From Pigoraptor vietnamica (Eukaryota > Opisthokonta > Filasterea): a DNA stretch of 33,655 nt. This document shows positions 15,733-26,862 of the stretch, in pieces. Under the pieces are notes generated by a model, which saw only the letters and a list, made by a program, of their open reading frames with translations, was not told where the DNA came from and searched no databases. How positions within the stretch are numbered: the stretch's first letter is position 1; every line of letters starts with the position of its first letter. The position numbers and the translations under genes are program-made. The stretch is from assembly GCA_943704525.1 (NCBI GenBank), contig CALSCQ010000980.1, positions 5,001 through 38,655 on the forward strand. Direction: 5' to 3'.

Positions 15733-16104
15733 TCATTCTCGACTGCCCGCGTCTGCGTTTAGTGCGGGCAAGAGGATACTCTCAATCACGACGAGCTTCT
15801 CAAGTCGCTCCTGAAACGCTCTACCGCCGTTGGCTGCGTAGCCCTGGGTGAGCAACTCATCCACTCTGAGAGCCACCCGCTTGCACGCGTTCATGATCGC
15901 CTCTTCAAATTCGCCTGGAGGCACGTGCGCCGTTGGAAGATTAACGCCGAAGTAACGCGCTAGATTGTGGCGGCGTCGAGTCGCAGTATGCTGACGCCTG
16001 ACCTCGACGCCACCCGGAGCGCGCAGAGGTGAGTGGGTAGTGTGCGTTGCGCTCGCGCTGTTGTTGCGCTTCGAGGCAGAAGGCTGCTTGCCGTGCGAGG
16101 CCAT
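15733..16104 (-). CDS. Hypothetical small helical protein in the histone cluster
   Basis: 123 aa from ATG at 16104 (an in-frame Met six codons upstream, at 16122, is possible). The N-terminal third is basic and Ser/Thr rich (KQPSASKRNN, RRQHTATRRRHN). It is followed by LARYFGVNLP and two predicted amphipathic helices (FEEAIMNACKRVALRVDELL and FQERLEKLVVIESILLPALN). The organised helical half suggests a real gene and perhaps a small subunit of a larger complex. I do not recognise a family. The stop codon is 250 bp from the H2A stop, so the pair is convergent. Could also be the last exon of a longer gene, but no in-phase upstream exon was found. Confidence 0.6.
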   Translation of the reverse strand: MASHGKQPSASKRNNSASATHTTHSPLRAPGGVEVRRQHTATRRRHNLARYFGVNLPTAHVPPGEFEEAIMNACKRVALRVDELLTQGYAANGGRAFQERLEKLVVIESILLPALNADAGSRE

Positions 16105-16122
16105 GGCTACAGGAATGCACAT

Positions 16123-16855
16123 TCTATGTTAAGCATCGTACAGTTGGTGAGTCCGAATCTGTGTGAGGACTGAAAGTAAATGAGCTGAGCCGGTGCACAC
16201 ATAATCACCTGCTGAGCCTCCTTTTCTGCCTCTGTGTTAAAGAACGACGTGCGGACCCACGAAGCTTGTGAGGCAAACCGAGATTCAGCGCGAGTTGGCA
16301 GCCGAGTTGAACTCTGATGTGACTCGGCGAGCGCCGCCGGCGGGCTGACTCCGGCAATCTGCGGCGATTGTGCGAACGGTGACTGAGAACCCACTCGCTG
16401 GGTGTGTGGCAATAGGAAGACCGTCAATTGGGACCTCAGTGCGTGGGGGTGGGCTGGGACTGAGCTTCAGTCTGACACCGCGTGACAGTGCGTGACACCT
16501 GGCGAAGGTTTGGGAACTCAGTATGGCTGGGAACTCACAATTTCTGTTAATCCTTGAGTATGGGCTGAGTATGGAAACTTCGTCCAATGAAAACGTCGGC
16601 CCCAAACCCTCACTCTTGCTTCCAACGCGCCGGATGCGATTCAGTCACTGCTGTCACCGGCGAAGTGTCACGCACGCAGTACCGATCTCATTCACTCACT
16701 TCCTCGGCACATACACAACCATACGTGCGTGCGTGGGAGGGGGGGGAGAGTGGAACCGATCCGTCCGGTGAGGGGAATGCTATATTAGCTCATCTTTCTC
16801 CAATCCCGAAAACTCTTTGCTAACCGAACCATTTAACCGAGAGACTGAAGTCAAC
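16123..16855. other. Spacer between two divergent unidentified genes
   Basis: A 733-bp spacer with no supported coding sequence. It holds short direct repeats (GGGAACTCA twice near 16510-16535; AGTATGG motifs at 16520, 16558 and 16569), a run of nine G at about 16739, and a TATA-like CTATATTAG at about 16780. That last site is 75 bp before the ATG of the rightward gene, the same distance as in the histone genes. Confidence 0.45.
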
Positions 16856-17488
16856 ATGATGCCAGTCAAGCGCCCAAGTCACCACAAGCGCGGAATCTAC
16901 TCCTCGGGCCTCACGGGCACGGCCTACGCATACGTTCCAAACAAGGCCAGGAGCGAGCGCGAGAACGTCAAGAAGGTCGTCTCAATGGCGTCGGTCATAC
17001 GTGATCTCATCCGCGAACATGAAAGGCTGCATCCGTGCAAGACGTCGAGCAAGCTGGCGCATCTCCTGCCGGGGCTCGACTGCATCGCCGCGATCGACCC
17101 GAAGGTGGGCAAGAAACACGGCGGACGCAAGCCACGCAACGCTCCAAGCGCTACTGTGGACGACAGCGCGAAGAGCATCTCGACGGACGCATGGGAAGGT
17201 GAGCTTCGCGACCAGTCAACGGCGCTCGAGAACGTCGGTGTCGACGACGCGTGCAGCGGGACGGCGACGACAGATGTCGAAACTTCGCCGTCGGCAACTG
17301 AAGAGAGTTCTCAGACGTCGCAGGCGACGGACGAAGACTGGGCCTTCCTTCAGCTCGAGTCCCTCCACAATGCCACAGCGTTCGACGACCACCTTGCGTC
17401 GCTTGTGCAGCAGTACCCCTTTCAGTGCCTCGAGATCCTCGACTGCGCAGCGCATATCGATGACACGGGCATGCTCGCAGTTCTCTAA
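16856..17488 (+). CDS. Hypothetical 210-aa protein between the histone pairs
   Basis: Single uninterrupted frame starting with a double Met (MMPVKRPSHHKRGIYSSG). The first 90 residues are basic and contain a helix (NVKKVVSMASVIRDLIREHE), a TSSKLAHLLPGLDCIAAIDP stretch and a KKHGGRKPR cluster that could serve as a nuclear localisation signal. The remainder is acidic and Ser/Thr rich, ending in a more hydrophobic DDHLASLVQQYPFQCLEILD segment. The basic-to-acidic layout and the position among histone genes hint at a nuclear or chromatin role, but that is inference. No known domain recognised. A TATA-like box lies 75 bp upstream; no histone stem-loop follows. Confidence 0.65.
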   Translation: MMPVKRPSHHKRGIYSSGLTGTAYAYVPNKARSERENVKKVVSMASVIRDLIREHERLHPCKTSSKLAHLLPGLDCIAAIDPKVGKKHGGRKPRNAPSATVDDSAKSISTDAWEGELRDQSTALENVGVDDACSGTATTDVETSPSATEESSQTSQATDEDWAFLQLESLHNATAFDDHLASLVQQYPFQCLEILDCAAHIDDTGMLAVL

Positions 17489-17786
17489 GCTGCGCGTGCA
17501 GACACGTAAATGAATGCCGGCATACACACAGAACGAGCTGCTTTATTAGTGTCAAGTCCGACCGACCACATGCACCAACGAGACAGACTGTGCCGACACA
17601 CACCACGTGAGACAGCTACGCAAGCTCGACACCGCAGAATGTGGCACACCCTCTCGCGACGACACGAGCTGAAACACATACACCAACTCCTCGCCCGAAA
17701 TAGAGGGATGCACACTTAGACAAGCAGTTTGCACACAGGGTTCCACATAATCCCCAAACACGAGCAACACATAGCGCACAAGTGGA
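17489..17786. other. Convergent spacer before the H2B 3' end
   Basis: About 300 bp between the stop of the 210-aa gene and the H2B 3' signals. I see no gene, no stem-loop for the rightward gene and no AATAAA in it. Confidence 0.5.
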
Positions 17787-17834
17787 GGTTGATAAAGCTT
17801 CCTTCAAAGGTGGGGGTGGTGTTTAAAAAACACC
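17787..17834 (-). terminator. H2B histone 3'-end stem-loop and downstream element
   Basis: Minus-strand GGTGTTTTTTAAACACC (17834-17818), 50 nt after the H2B stop, preceded by AACT and followed by ACCCCCACC. The downstream box TTGAAGGAAGC runs into TTTATCAACC (about 17806-17786). Identical stem to those of H3 and H4. Confidence 0.87.
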
Positions 17835-17884
17835 AGTTGGGTAGGGACAGTGTCCACGTCGCCGTCGCAAGCGCAGGAAGACGC

Positions 17885-18256
17885 TTACTTCGTGCTCGTG
17901 TACTTCGTGACGGCCTTCGTGCCCTCCGACACGGCGTGCTTGGCGAGTTCGCCGGGGAGGAGGAGGCGGATCGCCGTCTGGATCTCCCTCGACGTGATCG
18001 TCGCCTTCTTGTTGTAGTGCGCCAGGCGCGAGGCCTCGCCGGCGATGCGCTCGAAGATGTCCGTGACGAACGAGTTCATGATGACCATGGCCTTGTTCGA
18101 GATGCCAATCTCGGGGTGGACCTGCTTGAGGACCTTGTAGATGTAGACGGCGTACGACTCCTTGCGGCGCTTCGTGCGCTTCTTCTTGTCCTTGGCGTCG
18201 GCGGCGACGGCCTTGCCGGCCTTCTTCTCAGCCTTCTTTCCAGCCTTGGGCGGCAT
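17885..18256 (-). CDS. Histone H2B
   Basis: Uninterrupted 123-aa frame. The Lys/Ala-rich tail ([20 protein letters not shown]) precedes [20 protein letters not shown], the start of the histone fold. The fold continues with [20 protein letters not shown] and [20 protein letters not shown], ending [13 protein letters not shown]. The Lys in AVTKYTS corresponds to the monoubiquitination site of H2B (K120 in human numbering). Divergent partner of H4; TATATAAGG lies 71 bp upstream (18327-18335). Intronless, with the stem-loop 3' end. Confidence 0.98.
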   Translation of the reverse strand: MPPKAGKKAEKKAGKAVAADAKDKKKRTKRRKESYAVYIYKVLKQVHPEIGISNKAMVIMNSFVTDIFERIAGEASRLAHYNKKATITSREIQTAIRLLLPGELAKHAVSEGTKAVTKYTSTK

Positions 18257-19116
<860 letters not shown>

Positions 19117-19161
19117 ATGCCCCGCGCACGCAAAGACATTTGCTGCGACAGCAACCATACT

Positions 19162-19207
19162 GGTGTTTTTTAAACACCACCCCCACCTGACTAAGGAGTC
19201 TTTATCG
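19162..19207 (+). terminator. H4 histone 3'-end stem-loop and downstream element
   Basis: GGTGTTTTTTAAACACC at 19162-19178, preceded by TACT and followed by ACCCCCACCT. Then CTAAGGAGTC (19191-19200) runs into TTTATCG. Same layout as the other three histone genes, with slightly looser match in the TTATC box. Confidence 0.86.
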
Positions 19208-19439
19208 AACCTACTTGTTATTGATGCGTGTACATGCGCGTCGAGTCCCTGTGTGCTTGTGTATGTACGGATCATATGTATGTTGTCATTCGCGCACGTC
19301 TCTATCGCAGGTACTTGTGCATCGGCGATCGCCTCGCACATGTGACGAACAGCATCCAATCTTTGAATCTATTGTATGTACAATTGTGCATATAAAAGGC
19401 TTCCTGCAACGCAATACGATACACGAACCACGCGCGCGC

Positions 19440-21182
19440 CTAAGCCTGCTGGTCGACAATTCCCTTGGCCGCCCACGCGAGCAGGAAGAGCAACACGACG
19501 CACACTATCGATGCGAGGGGAGAGTCAATCCACGACTTGTCCACGTCCGCCATTCGCGACGAACGCGTCGCTGTTCCCGCTGGTGCCGGCTTTTCAGGCG
19601 CACTTTCCCGCCGTGTCTGAAGCTCCGCGTTGATCTTTTCCACAAGGTCAGGGAAGAGCTCGCAAAACGTGGCGTCCTGCACGCGCGCCAACATCAGCTC
19701 TGTGGCTCCGACTGCTGCCTCTGGTCCGGCAAAGGGCCAGTAGCACACACCTTTAGGTTGTACTCGAGGCTCCTGCGCGCCAGTTCCCGCTTCTGTCCGT
19801 CTGTTGTCTTCACGCTGCCCAGTGTGTCCGTGTCTTCCAGCTGCACTCGTGTGTTCGAAAATTGTGAGTGAGACTTCGAATGAGAGATGGAAGCGCGTGT
19901 TAGTGAGTAAAGAGGGAAAAAGTGACGCGTGTGTTCAGTCGCAAATCGCACGGAGAGCGAAGAAGGCACGACAGTTGGCACGAAGACGACACATGAGATG
20001 GGATGGAGATTTACAAAAAACAGAGGCGTCGCGCACCATGAATGAGAGGAACCCCGTGAGCAGCGAGGACACGGAGTTCGACGGATTCCAGCTCTCCGGG
20101 TGTAAACTTGACGTCGAGAGGCAAATGCTGCGTGCGGCGAAGTAAGGGAGTAAATTAGAACCTGAGCGTATTGCGGCAGGCGCACTGCACATGGGCGTAA
20201 ACGGATTCGCACGCACTCACACTCAAAAGAAGATTTTCGCATCACAAACTGCATGAAGTTCTCGCACACACACGAACGCACCTTCTGTTCGTTTCAAAGC
20301 GACCGTTGGGAGTGAGAATGTAGAACTTTGGCGCCTTAAACGGATACTCTGGCGGGAACAAGAGCTTCCCGTGGTAATAGCCGCCTGCGCCACAAAGAAA
20401 GATGAGCTCCGAGTGAAAGCACGTGGACAACACCGAGCCCATGCACCCATGCGTGTGAGTTGATGCACCCATGCGTGTGAGTTGCGCGTGCAGTGCAAGC
20501 ACGTTGGCTGTGTGCGCATGCATGTTGGTCGACGCAATAACAGTAAAAAAACACCAAGCCCATGCACCCGTGCGTGCGAGTTGCGTGTGCAATGCATGCA
20601 CGTTGTGACTGTGTGCGCATGCATGTTGGTCGAGGCACTAACGATAGTAACACCAAGCCCATGCACCCGTGCGTGTGAGTTGCGTGTGCAATGCATGCAC
20701 GTTGTGACTGTGTGCGCATGCATGTTGGTCGAGGCACTAACGATAGTAACACCAAGCACATGCACCCGTGCGTGCGAGTTGCGCGTGCAATGCATGCACG
20801 TGACTATGTGCGTGTTGGTCGCGCACTAACGACGGTAACACTGAGCTAAACTCTCACAACACTCGTGCTCACCAAAATACGGGGTGTTCTCCGGGCCGCT
20901 CATGACATAGTGCCTGCACGTGCAGAAGGGACGCGCCGTCAATATCCAACACACCAAAAACAACCCGAAACAACCGAAAATCCGCACTCGAACTCACGAA
21001 GTCCAGCCAATGCATTGAGTCAATAGAAGCGAAACGCACGAAAGGGGCCGCACACAACTGTCACCGCACCATTCGAGCATGTTCGAAGGCAGCGGCACAG
21101 CTTGTATGTAGGGAATGGGGTTCTTCATCAGCTTCATGTAGTCACGCTTGAGCCGCTGGTGAGATTCCTTCGGCGCCGCCAT
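19440..21182 (-). CDS. UBE2J2: Tail-anchored ubiquitin-conjugating enzyme E2 (UBE2J2 / UBC6 type)
   Basis: Six exons, 21182-21070, 20913-20873, 20384-20282, 20127-20037, 19840-19751, 19676-19440, join in phase to 224 aa. The UBC fold starts with HQRLKRDYMKLMKNPIPYIQ. It continues with LEWHYVMSGPENTPYFGGYY, PPEYPFKAPKFYILTPNGRF and TNRSICLSTSSLHPESWNPS. The catalytic Cys is in SICLS; this class lacks the HPN motif and has the TPNGRF signature instead. A linker rich in Pro and Ala follows, then a C-terminal hydrophobic helix (IVCVVLLFLLAWAA) with only a few residues after it, that is, an ER tail anchor with the enzyme in the cytosol. UBE2J2/UBC6 act in ER-associated degradation. Intron 2 (20385-20872) holds a minisatellite. 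Confidence 0.93.
20431..20838. repeat. ~99-bp minisatellite in UBE2J2 intron 2
   Basis: Four tandem copies starting with ACCAAGCCCATGCACCCGTG and ending CACTAACGATAGTAAC. The middle two (about 20551-20749) differ at only a few bases; the outer ones are more diverged. Entirely intronic. Confidence 0.92.
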
Positions 21183-21987
21183 CTTTTTTTCCTCCTCGTC
21201 CCTTTGGGCGAGACCGCGAGTTGAAGTGTGCGCAGAAGTCGCTCCAATCACACGACAACCACCGCAAATTCTTAGTCCGGCGCACCGGCCAATATTGGAC
21301 GCACGATGAAAGACGCTGCAACGACCACGACGCCTCAGGCTCGCGCTGCGAGATAAATGGCTGACAGCGCTGTCGCGCACGCAAGCGCAAAGCCCTGTGC
21401 GTGTTCGAAATCTATCGCAACACTTTCTCTTGTGAGACAAAAGGACGCCACAGACACAAGCACGACGTCTTGCCCTGCAGAAGAAGTGTCAGTGTGTATG
21501 TGTCGATAACAAGAACGCTGGTGAGAAAGGGAAAAGAGGTGACTCAGCACGCGCCAGCGCTTTGTCCAGGTGCGCTGCCGTACTCCCCTCGAGAAAATTA
21601 AATTGAAGATCTGCCAACTTCGTGCAATTTTTTCTTGTCCATTCCCAATTTGAGGCGACAACGCGTCATCAAAGCGTCACTACGCAATGCGCTGTGATTG
21701 GTCCGTTGGCTGCGGCTGTCCGCTGGTCACGCACCATGGTGCAGCGCACGCTGAGCAAATCGTTGCGGTCGCACACCCGTGTTGCGGTCGCCGTCGTTGC
21801 TGACGTAGGGCATAAGGGACGGAGGACATGCGCACTTTGCGCTGCGAGCTGGAAGAGGGTACATCTCTTCCTCTGAGCTTCGTCGAATATCGTGCCTACG
21901 CAATATTGTCCACCGTTGGCGTAGCGCAGACAAAGTAGAAGTCCATTTCGACCGTTTGAATTTGCGCACTGCGGCGAGATATTGAAG
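21183..21987. promoter_or_regulatory. Divergent spacer between UBE2J2 and NAGLU
   Basis: An 805-bp spacer between the two start codons, GC moderate, with no supported gene. An AT-rich patch (AGAAAATTAAATTGAAG, about 21592-21608) and a CGCAATGCGCTGTGATTGG segment with an inverted CCAAT (ATTGG, about 21697) may belong to the promoters. No TATA box seen near either start. Confidence 0.4.
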
Positions 21988-24900
21988 ATGGCTGTCACAC
22001 GTGGGTGTTGGTCCGTCGCAGTGTGCTTACGTGCCGCACTCAGAATCTTGCAGTCGTTGAGGTGCTCTCTTATCTCAAAGTCATTCTTTGTCCACCACAG
22101 GCATCGTCCTTGCCATCGTGCTCTTCGCGGGCGTTGCTTGCTCCGCTGCCGTGCCGAACGTCCACGACGCGCCCACGGATGCGGCTGCCGGGCTGCTTCA
22201 GCGGCTCATTCCGAAGCACGCGCACAACTTTGACCTCGAGATCATCCCTGGGGAGGGTGACAAGTGAGTTTGGCGTTGTCGCCGGAGGACTTTGCGTGTG
22301 TGTGTGCGCGTGTGTGTGTGTGTATGTGTGTGTGTGTTTGTGTGTGCGTGTGGGTGTGTGTGGGTGTGTGCGTGCGTGTGTGTGTGTGTGTGCGTGCGTG
22401 TGCGTGTGCGTGTGTGTGTTTGTGTGTATGTGTGGGTGTGTTCACTTGTGTGTGTGCCGGCATGCAGACACGTGTCTAAATTGTTTGCACGCAGGATGGT
22501 GTATGAAATTGAGGGTGGCGAGGGCGGTCGCATCGTCCTCCGCGGTTCGAACAGCGTTGCGCTTGCGTCGGCACTCAACTGGTACCTCAAGGTACGTTTG
22601 ACAGCGCCTTCTAGGTGTCGCTATTTCTCAAACCACCTTGACTTGCTCTCTGTGTGTGTCTGTCTCTCTACGGTGACCTTGGTGCAGCGCTGTGTTTTTA
22701 ACGTGCGAGCATCTTGTGCGTGCAGTACATGTGCAACGCGCACGTGTCGTGGGCTGGCGACCAGCTCGAGCTCCCCGCCGTTCTTCCTGTGCCCGCCGAG
22801 AAGACCCGCACGGTCAGCACGGCCCAGTGGAGCTACTACATGGTGCGTTTCATTGCGTGTGCGCGTGTGTGCGTGTGCGTGTATGTTTGTGTGTGTAAGC
22901 GTGTGTTGCGCGTATGCGTGTGTTCGCATAATGGTATGTGTGATACGTTATACCTATGTGTGACGCTTGTGGACCTTTCGCAGAACGTGTGCACCGTGAG
23001 CTACTCTGCGGTGTGGTGGGACTGGGCGCGGTGGGAGCGCGAGATTGACTGGATGGCACTCAACGGGATCAACCTCCCGCTCGCCTTCACCGGGCAAGAG
23101 TACGTTTGGCGCGAGCTCTTCCGTGAGTACAATCTCACCGACAGCGAAATGTCCGAGTTCTTCTCCGGCCCGGCCTTCTTCGCGTGGCAGCGCATGGGCA
23201 ACATGCGCGGGTGAGTGCGCAGTTGCTGCGCCTGTTGTTTTCGCTGCGCCTGATGTTTTAGTCACAGTTGCCGTTTATTTGGCCGTGCCGCCTGTTGTTT
23301 TAGCTGCGCCTGTTGGTTTAGCTGCGCCTGTTGTTTTAGCTGCGCCTGTTGGTTTAGTTACTGTTGCCGTTTATTGTTGCATTGGCCGTGCCGCCTGTTG
23401 GTATGGGTACTGCGCGGCTTGTCTTCCTAGTGCGCTGTGCCTAAGGATCGGCGCTGACATCGCATGTGTGCGCGCAGGTGGGGCGGCCCTCTCTCGAACG
23501 CGTTCATCGACGCGCAGATGGTCCTCCAGACGAAGATTCTCGCGCGCATGCGCCAGTATGGCATGACGCCCGTCCTTCCCGCCTTCGCCGGTCACGTGCC
23601 GCAGGCATTCACGAAGATCTTCCCCAACGCAACCATCACGCGTTCGGCACGCTGGGGTGCGTTGCGACCCGCCTCCTCGTCGCAGCGTGCTGTCTCGCTG
23701 TCGTGTTGAAGCCGTCGCCCACACTCGCCGTTGTCCCGCTTGTTTGTTCTCTTCTCTGTCCGTCCTCTTCGTAGTGTCGATAGAGGAATCAACCCCTATG
23801 GTTGCCTACTGATGTCGCTCGCGCTCTCACCGCGCTGCCTTGCGAGCCCCGCCATTCTCTCACACTTCATGCCCTTCTCGGTCGACCAGGCAACTTTCCC
23901 GATGACCTCTGCTGCGTGTACTTTTTGGACCCCTCCGACAAGCTCTTCCTTGAGCTCGGCAGCCGCTTCATCGCCCTCCAGACGAAGATTTTTGGCACGG
24001 GTGCGTTGGATCACTTATACCCGCTGTGTCGCCAACGCTTCCTTTGCCTGTCTCGGGAATTAAGGCGCCACACTCGCTCCAATTGTTTCGCCCTTGCTGT
24101 TCCTTCCTCCTTTCGCCCGATATGTACTCTCCACAAGTGTTGCTCCCACTCAAGATACGTTCTCCTCCCCCCCCCCCCGCAGACCACTACTACAACTGCG
24201 ACCAGTTCAACGAGATGACGCCCTCGAGCAGCGACCCTGCGTACCTCACCGAGGCGAGCAAGGCCGTGTACCAGAGCATGACGACGGCCGACCCCGACGC
24301 CGTGTGGATCATGCAGGGGTGGCTCTTCTTCAACGACGCGTGAGTAGTATGCGCACGCACGCGCACTCACACACACATACTCAGTCACACTCAGCACACA
24401 CGCAGCCCGTGTCTGCTTGTGAGAGAACGTTCTCTCGTGCTTCACACATTCTGCCGGTGCCTGTCTTCCTTACACTAATTTTCCTCCCCCAACACACACA
24501 CACGCACACACGCACACACTCGCAGTGCTTTCTGGCACCTTCCGCAGATCAAGGGCCTCTTGGACGGCGTCCCCAACAGCGGCATGATCATTCTCGATCT
24601 CTTCAGCGACGTCGAGCCCGTGTGGCAGCGCACGCAGTCGTACTTTGGCAAGCCGTACATATGGTGCATGCTGCACAACTTTGGCGGAAACCTCGGCATG
24701 TACGGCGTCGTCCCTGCGCTCAACACGGAGCCCTACAAGGCGCTCGCTGCGGAGAACTCGACGATGGTCGGCATCGGCCTCACGATGGAGGGCATTGACC
24801 AGAACTACTTTGTGTACGAGTTCATGGCAGAGACAATGTGGCGCGCGCCGACGGACATTGAAAAGTGGATGGCCGCTTTTGTGCGCCGCCGCTACGGATT

Positions 24901-25637
24901 CGAGTGAGTGTGCACGCACACACGCAACCCAACTGTCTCGGTTTGATGCCCCTCACGCACGTCCCGCTTTGATGCACTTACGCGCGTGTAAACCGACACA
25001 TGATCCAATGGCATGAAACTCACCGCGTTGCTCGTTCCAATGCAGCGACGGCTCCCTCTCCCGGCCGTGGGTCGGCATGCTGTCGACGGTCTTCAACTGC
25101 ACGACGGGGCAGTACGGCGTGACAAAGTCCATCGCGAACCTGCGTCCGGACTTCGGCCTCGTGCGCGATGGGTTCATGCCCACCCGCCTCCACTACGACC
25201 CCGCCGTCCTCGACTGCGCCTGGCGCGATTTTGCCCGTGCCGCCATGCGCGCGAGTGCGGAGCACCGCCTCTCGGCCCAGGTTCGTACTGTGTGTCGTGT
25301 GTGCGGTTTTGGCTCAAGAGTTCTGTTAATTTGGGTGCGGTACTCGCTCTGTGCAGTCGTTCTGTCCATCGGTCAATTGCTCATCGCCTTTTCCGCCTTT
25401 TGTATCGCAGGCATACGTCACTCTCGGCCACGATGTCGTCGATGTGACGCGCCAGGCGCTGAGCAACATGTTCCTCGCCGTGTACTCCGAGTTTTCCGAG
25501 GCGTCGGAGAAGGCGAACCTCACAGCGGTGACTGCGACGGGCGCCCGCTTGCTGGAGCTCATCAAGGACATGGACCTGTGGGTTTTGCGATGCGTGTGCG
25601 CGCTGTGTGTGTGTATGTTTGCGTGTGTGTGTGTGTT

Positions 25638-25706
<69 letters not shown>

Positions 25707-26356
25707 CATGCGTGCGGATAATGCATGCGCGCCTGTGTTTCCTTTGTGTGTCGCTGTGCTCAACATCCACTCTGTTGCGCACGCAGCATTCTCGGCACGA
25801 GCGAGTTCTATCTTGTCGGGCGCTGGATTGCCGCCGCGCGCGCGCTGGCCGCCGACGACGCCGAGGCGGACCTCCTCGAAATGAACGCGCGCAACCAGGT
25901 CACCATGTGGGGCCCTGACGCCGAGATTTCGGACTACGCCAGCAAGGACTGGGCGGGCCTGGTGCGTGTCTGAAGGGCGCCCTCTTGCGTATGTCCGAGC
26001 GTGCTGTTCATTTACGAACCTTTGCCGTTTTGTTTGTGTGTGCGTTTCTTTCCTTTGCCCTCGAACCGTCGTTGCGTTTGCTTACCTTTCGCTCCCACTC
26101 CCTTCACCCTCAGATGGGGAGCTACTATTACCGCCGCTGGGAGATCTTTGTGAGCGCCGTCCACATGGCGGCGTCGGCGCGCTCGGCCTTCTCGCAGGTG
26201 CGCGCGCGGTACGTCGCACAGGTGGTTGCGTTTGAGCAGCAGTGGCAGCTCGACTACGCCACCGAGTACACGACGAGGGCCGAATCGGACCCCATGGAGG
26301 TTGCCATGATGCTCACCGACAAGTACCCGGCGGCGTCCAAGTGCGTGTCGCACTGA
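21988..26356 (+). CDS. NAGLU: Lysosomal alpha-N-acetylglucosaminidase (GH89)
   Basis: Thirteen exons: 21988-22000, 22101-22263, 22495-22591, 22726-22842, 22984-23210, 23478-23656, 23890-24000, 24183-24339, 24526-24903, 25046-25280, 25411-25577, 25787-25961, 26114-26356. They give 753 aa, against about 743 in human. A signal peptide ([20 protein letters not shown]) is split by intron 1. Family blocks are intact: [46 protein letters not shown]. The two catalytic Glu lie in CDQFNEM (about E313) and TMEGIDQN (about E442), matching E316 and E446 of the human enzyme. It removes terminal alpha-GlcNAc from heparan sulfate-type chains in lysosomes; in a protist it may serve digestion of ingested glycans. 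All phases are consistent, so the model is firm. Confidence 0.95.
22297..22464 (+). repeat. (TG)n tract in NAGLU intron 2
   Basis: About 165 bp of TG/TGCG repeats starting shortly after the GTGAGT donor at 22264. A similar short tract lies in intron 4 (about 22857-22915). Introns 8 (24340-24525) and 11 (25578-25786) hold CA-rich and TG-rich tracts respectively. Confidence 0.93.
23222..23400 (+). repeat. 18-bp tandem repeat in NAGLU intron 5
   Basis: Irregular array of GCTGCGCCTGTTGTTTTA and its GTTGGTTTA variant, at least five close copies (about 23290-23360). It is interrupted by two copies of a GTTGCCGTTTATT / GGCCGTGCCGCCTGTTG block. Lies in the 267-bp intron 23211-23477 and touches neither splice site. 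Confidence 0.88.
25600..25704 (+). repeat. (TG)n microsatellite in NAGLU intron 11
   Basis: Near-pure TG for about 70 bp (25636-25704), preceded by TG-rich sequence beginning just after the GTGGGT donor at 25578. Confidence 0.95.
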
Positions 26357-26862
26357 GCGCACGGGATGGCCAAGGGGCCGTTGCGATTAAATGTGTAGAA
26401 GAATGACTTTTTTTTTTTGTGAATTGCACACGAGTTGCTGTGAGTTGCCCACCGACGCCATGAGCTGCTATGAGTTGCCATGAGTTGCCCGTCGACATTG
26501 GGCCTGGCATTCTGCTCCTTTCGCACGCAAGAAGGCCATGCACCGTCGCGGTGTCGTGGTTGAGCAGAAATAGCATCAGCCCACAAGCATTTCATCCGGG
26601 GTGTGTGTTACGTGTGCATTCCAACCTTGAACGCTGACGGACGCGGCTTTTTGCCATCAAACTGAGTGCCGGGCAGAAGACAGGCGGAGGACGCGCGTGG
26701 AGCGCACAGTGGCACTCCATTTGCGTCTTGTTCTCCTCGCCAGTGCAATGGATTCGTCGTCGAGAGAGAACGAGCAAGCCTAGGGGGCCCACCTGCGTGT
26801 AATCGCCTCTTGTGTGCGAATTCGGCGGGAGGGCGAAGCGCTCTCTCGTTAGAAAAAAGAAA
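26357..26862. promoter_or_regulatory. Spacer between NAGLU and the TBC/C2-like gene
   Basis: A 506-bp spacer between tandem genes. A T run (26408-26418) follows the NAGLU stop by about 50 bp. A short array of GAGTTGC / CATGAGTTGC motifs (about 26432-26490) follows. No TATA box or recognisable promoter element before the next ATG; the last 20 bases (GTTAGAAAAAAGAAA) are A rich. Confidence 0.4.

Noticed and set aside
16107-16427. Minus-strand open frame that might be an upstream exon of the 123-aa gene
   Set aside because: It has no ATG start, and the obvious donor (CAG|GTGATT) and acceptor (TGTAG) give the wrong phase for joining to the downstream frame.
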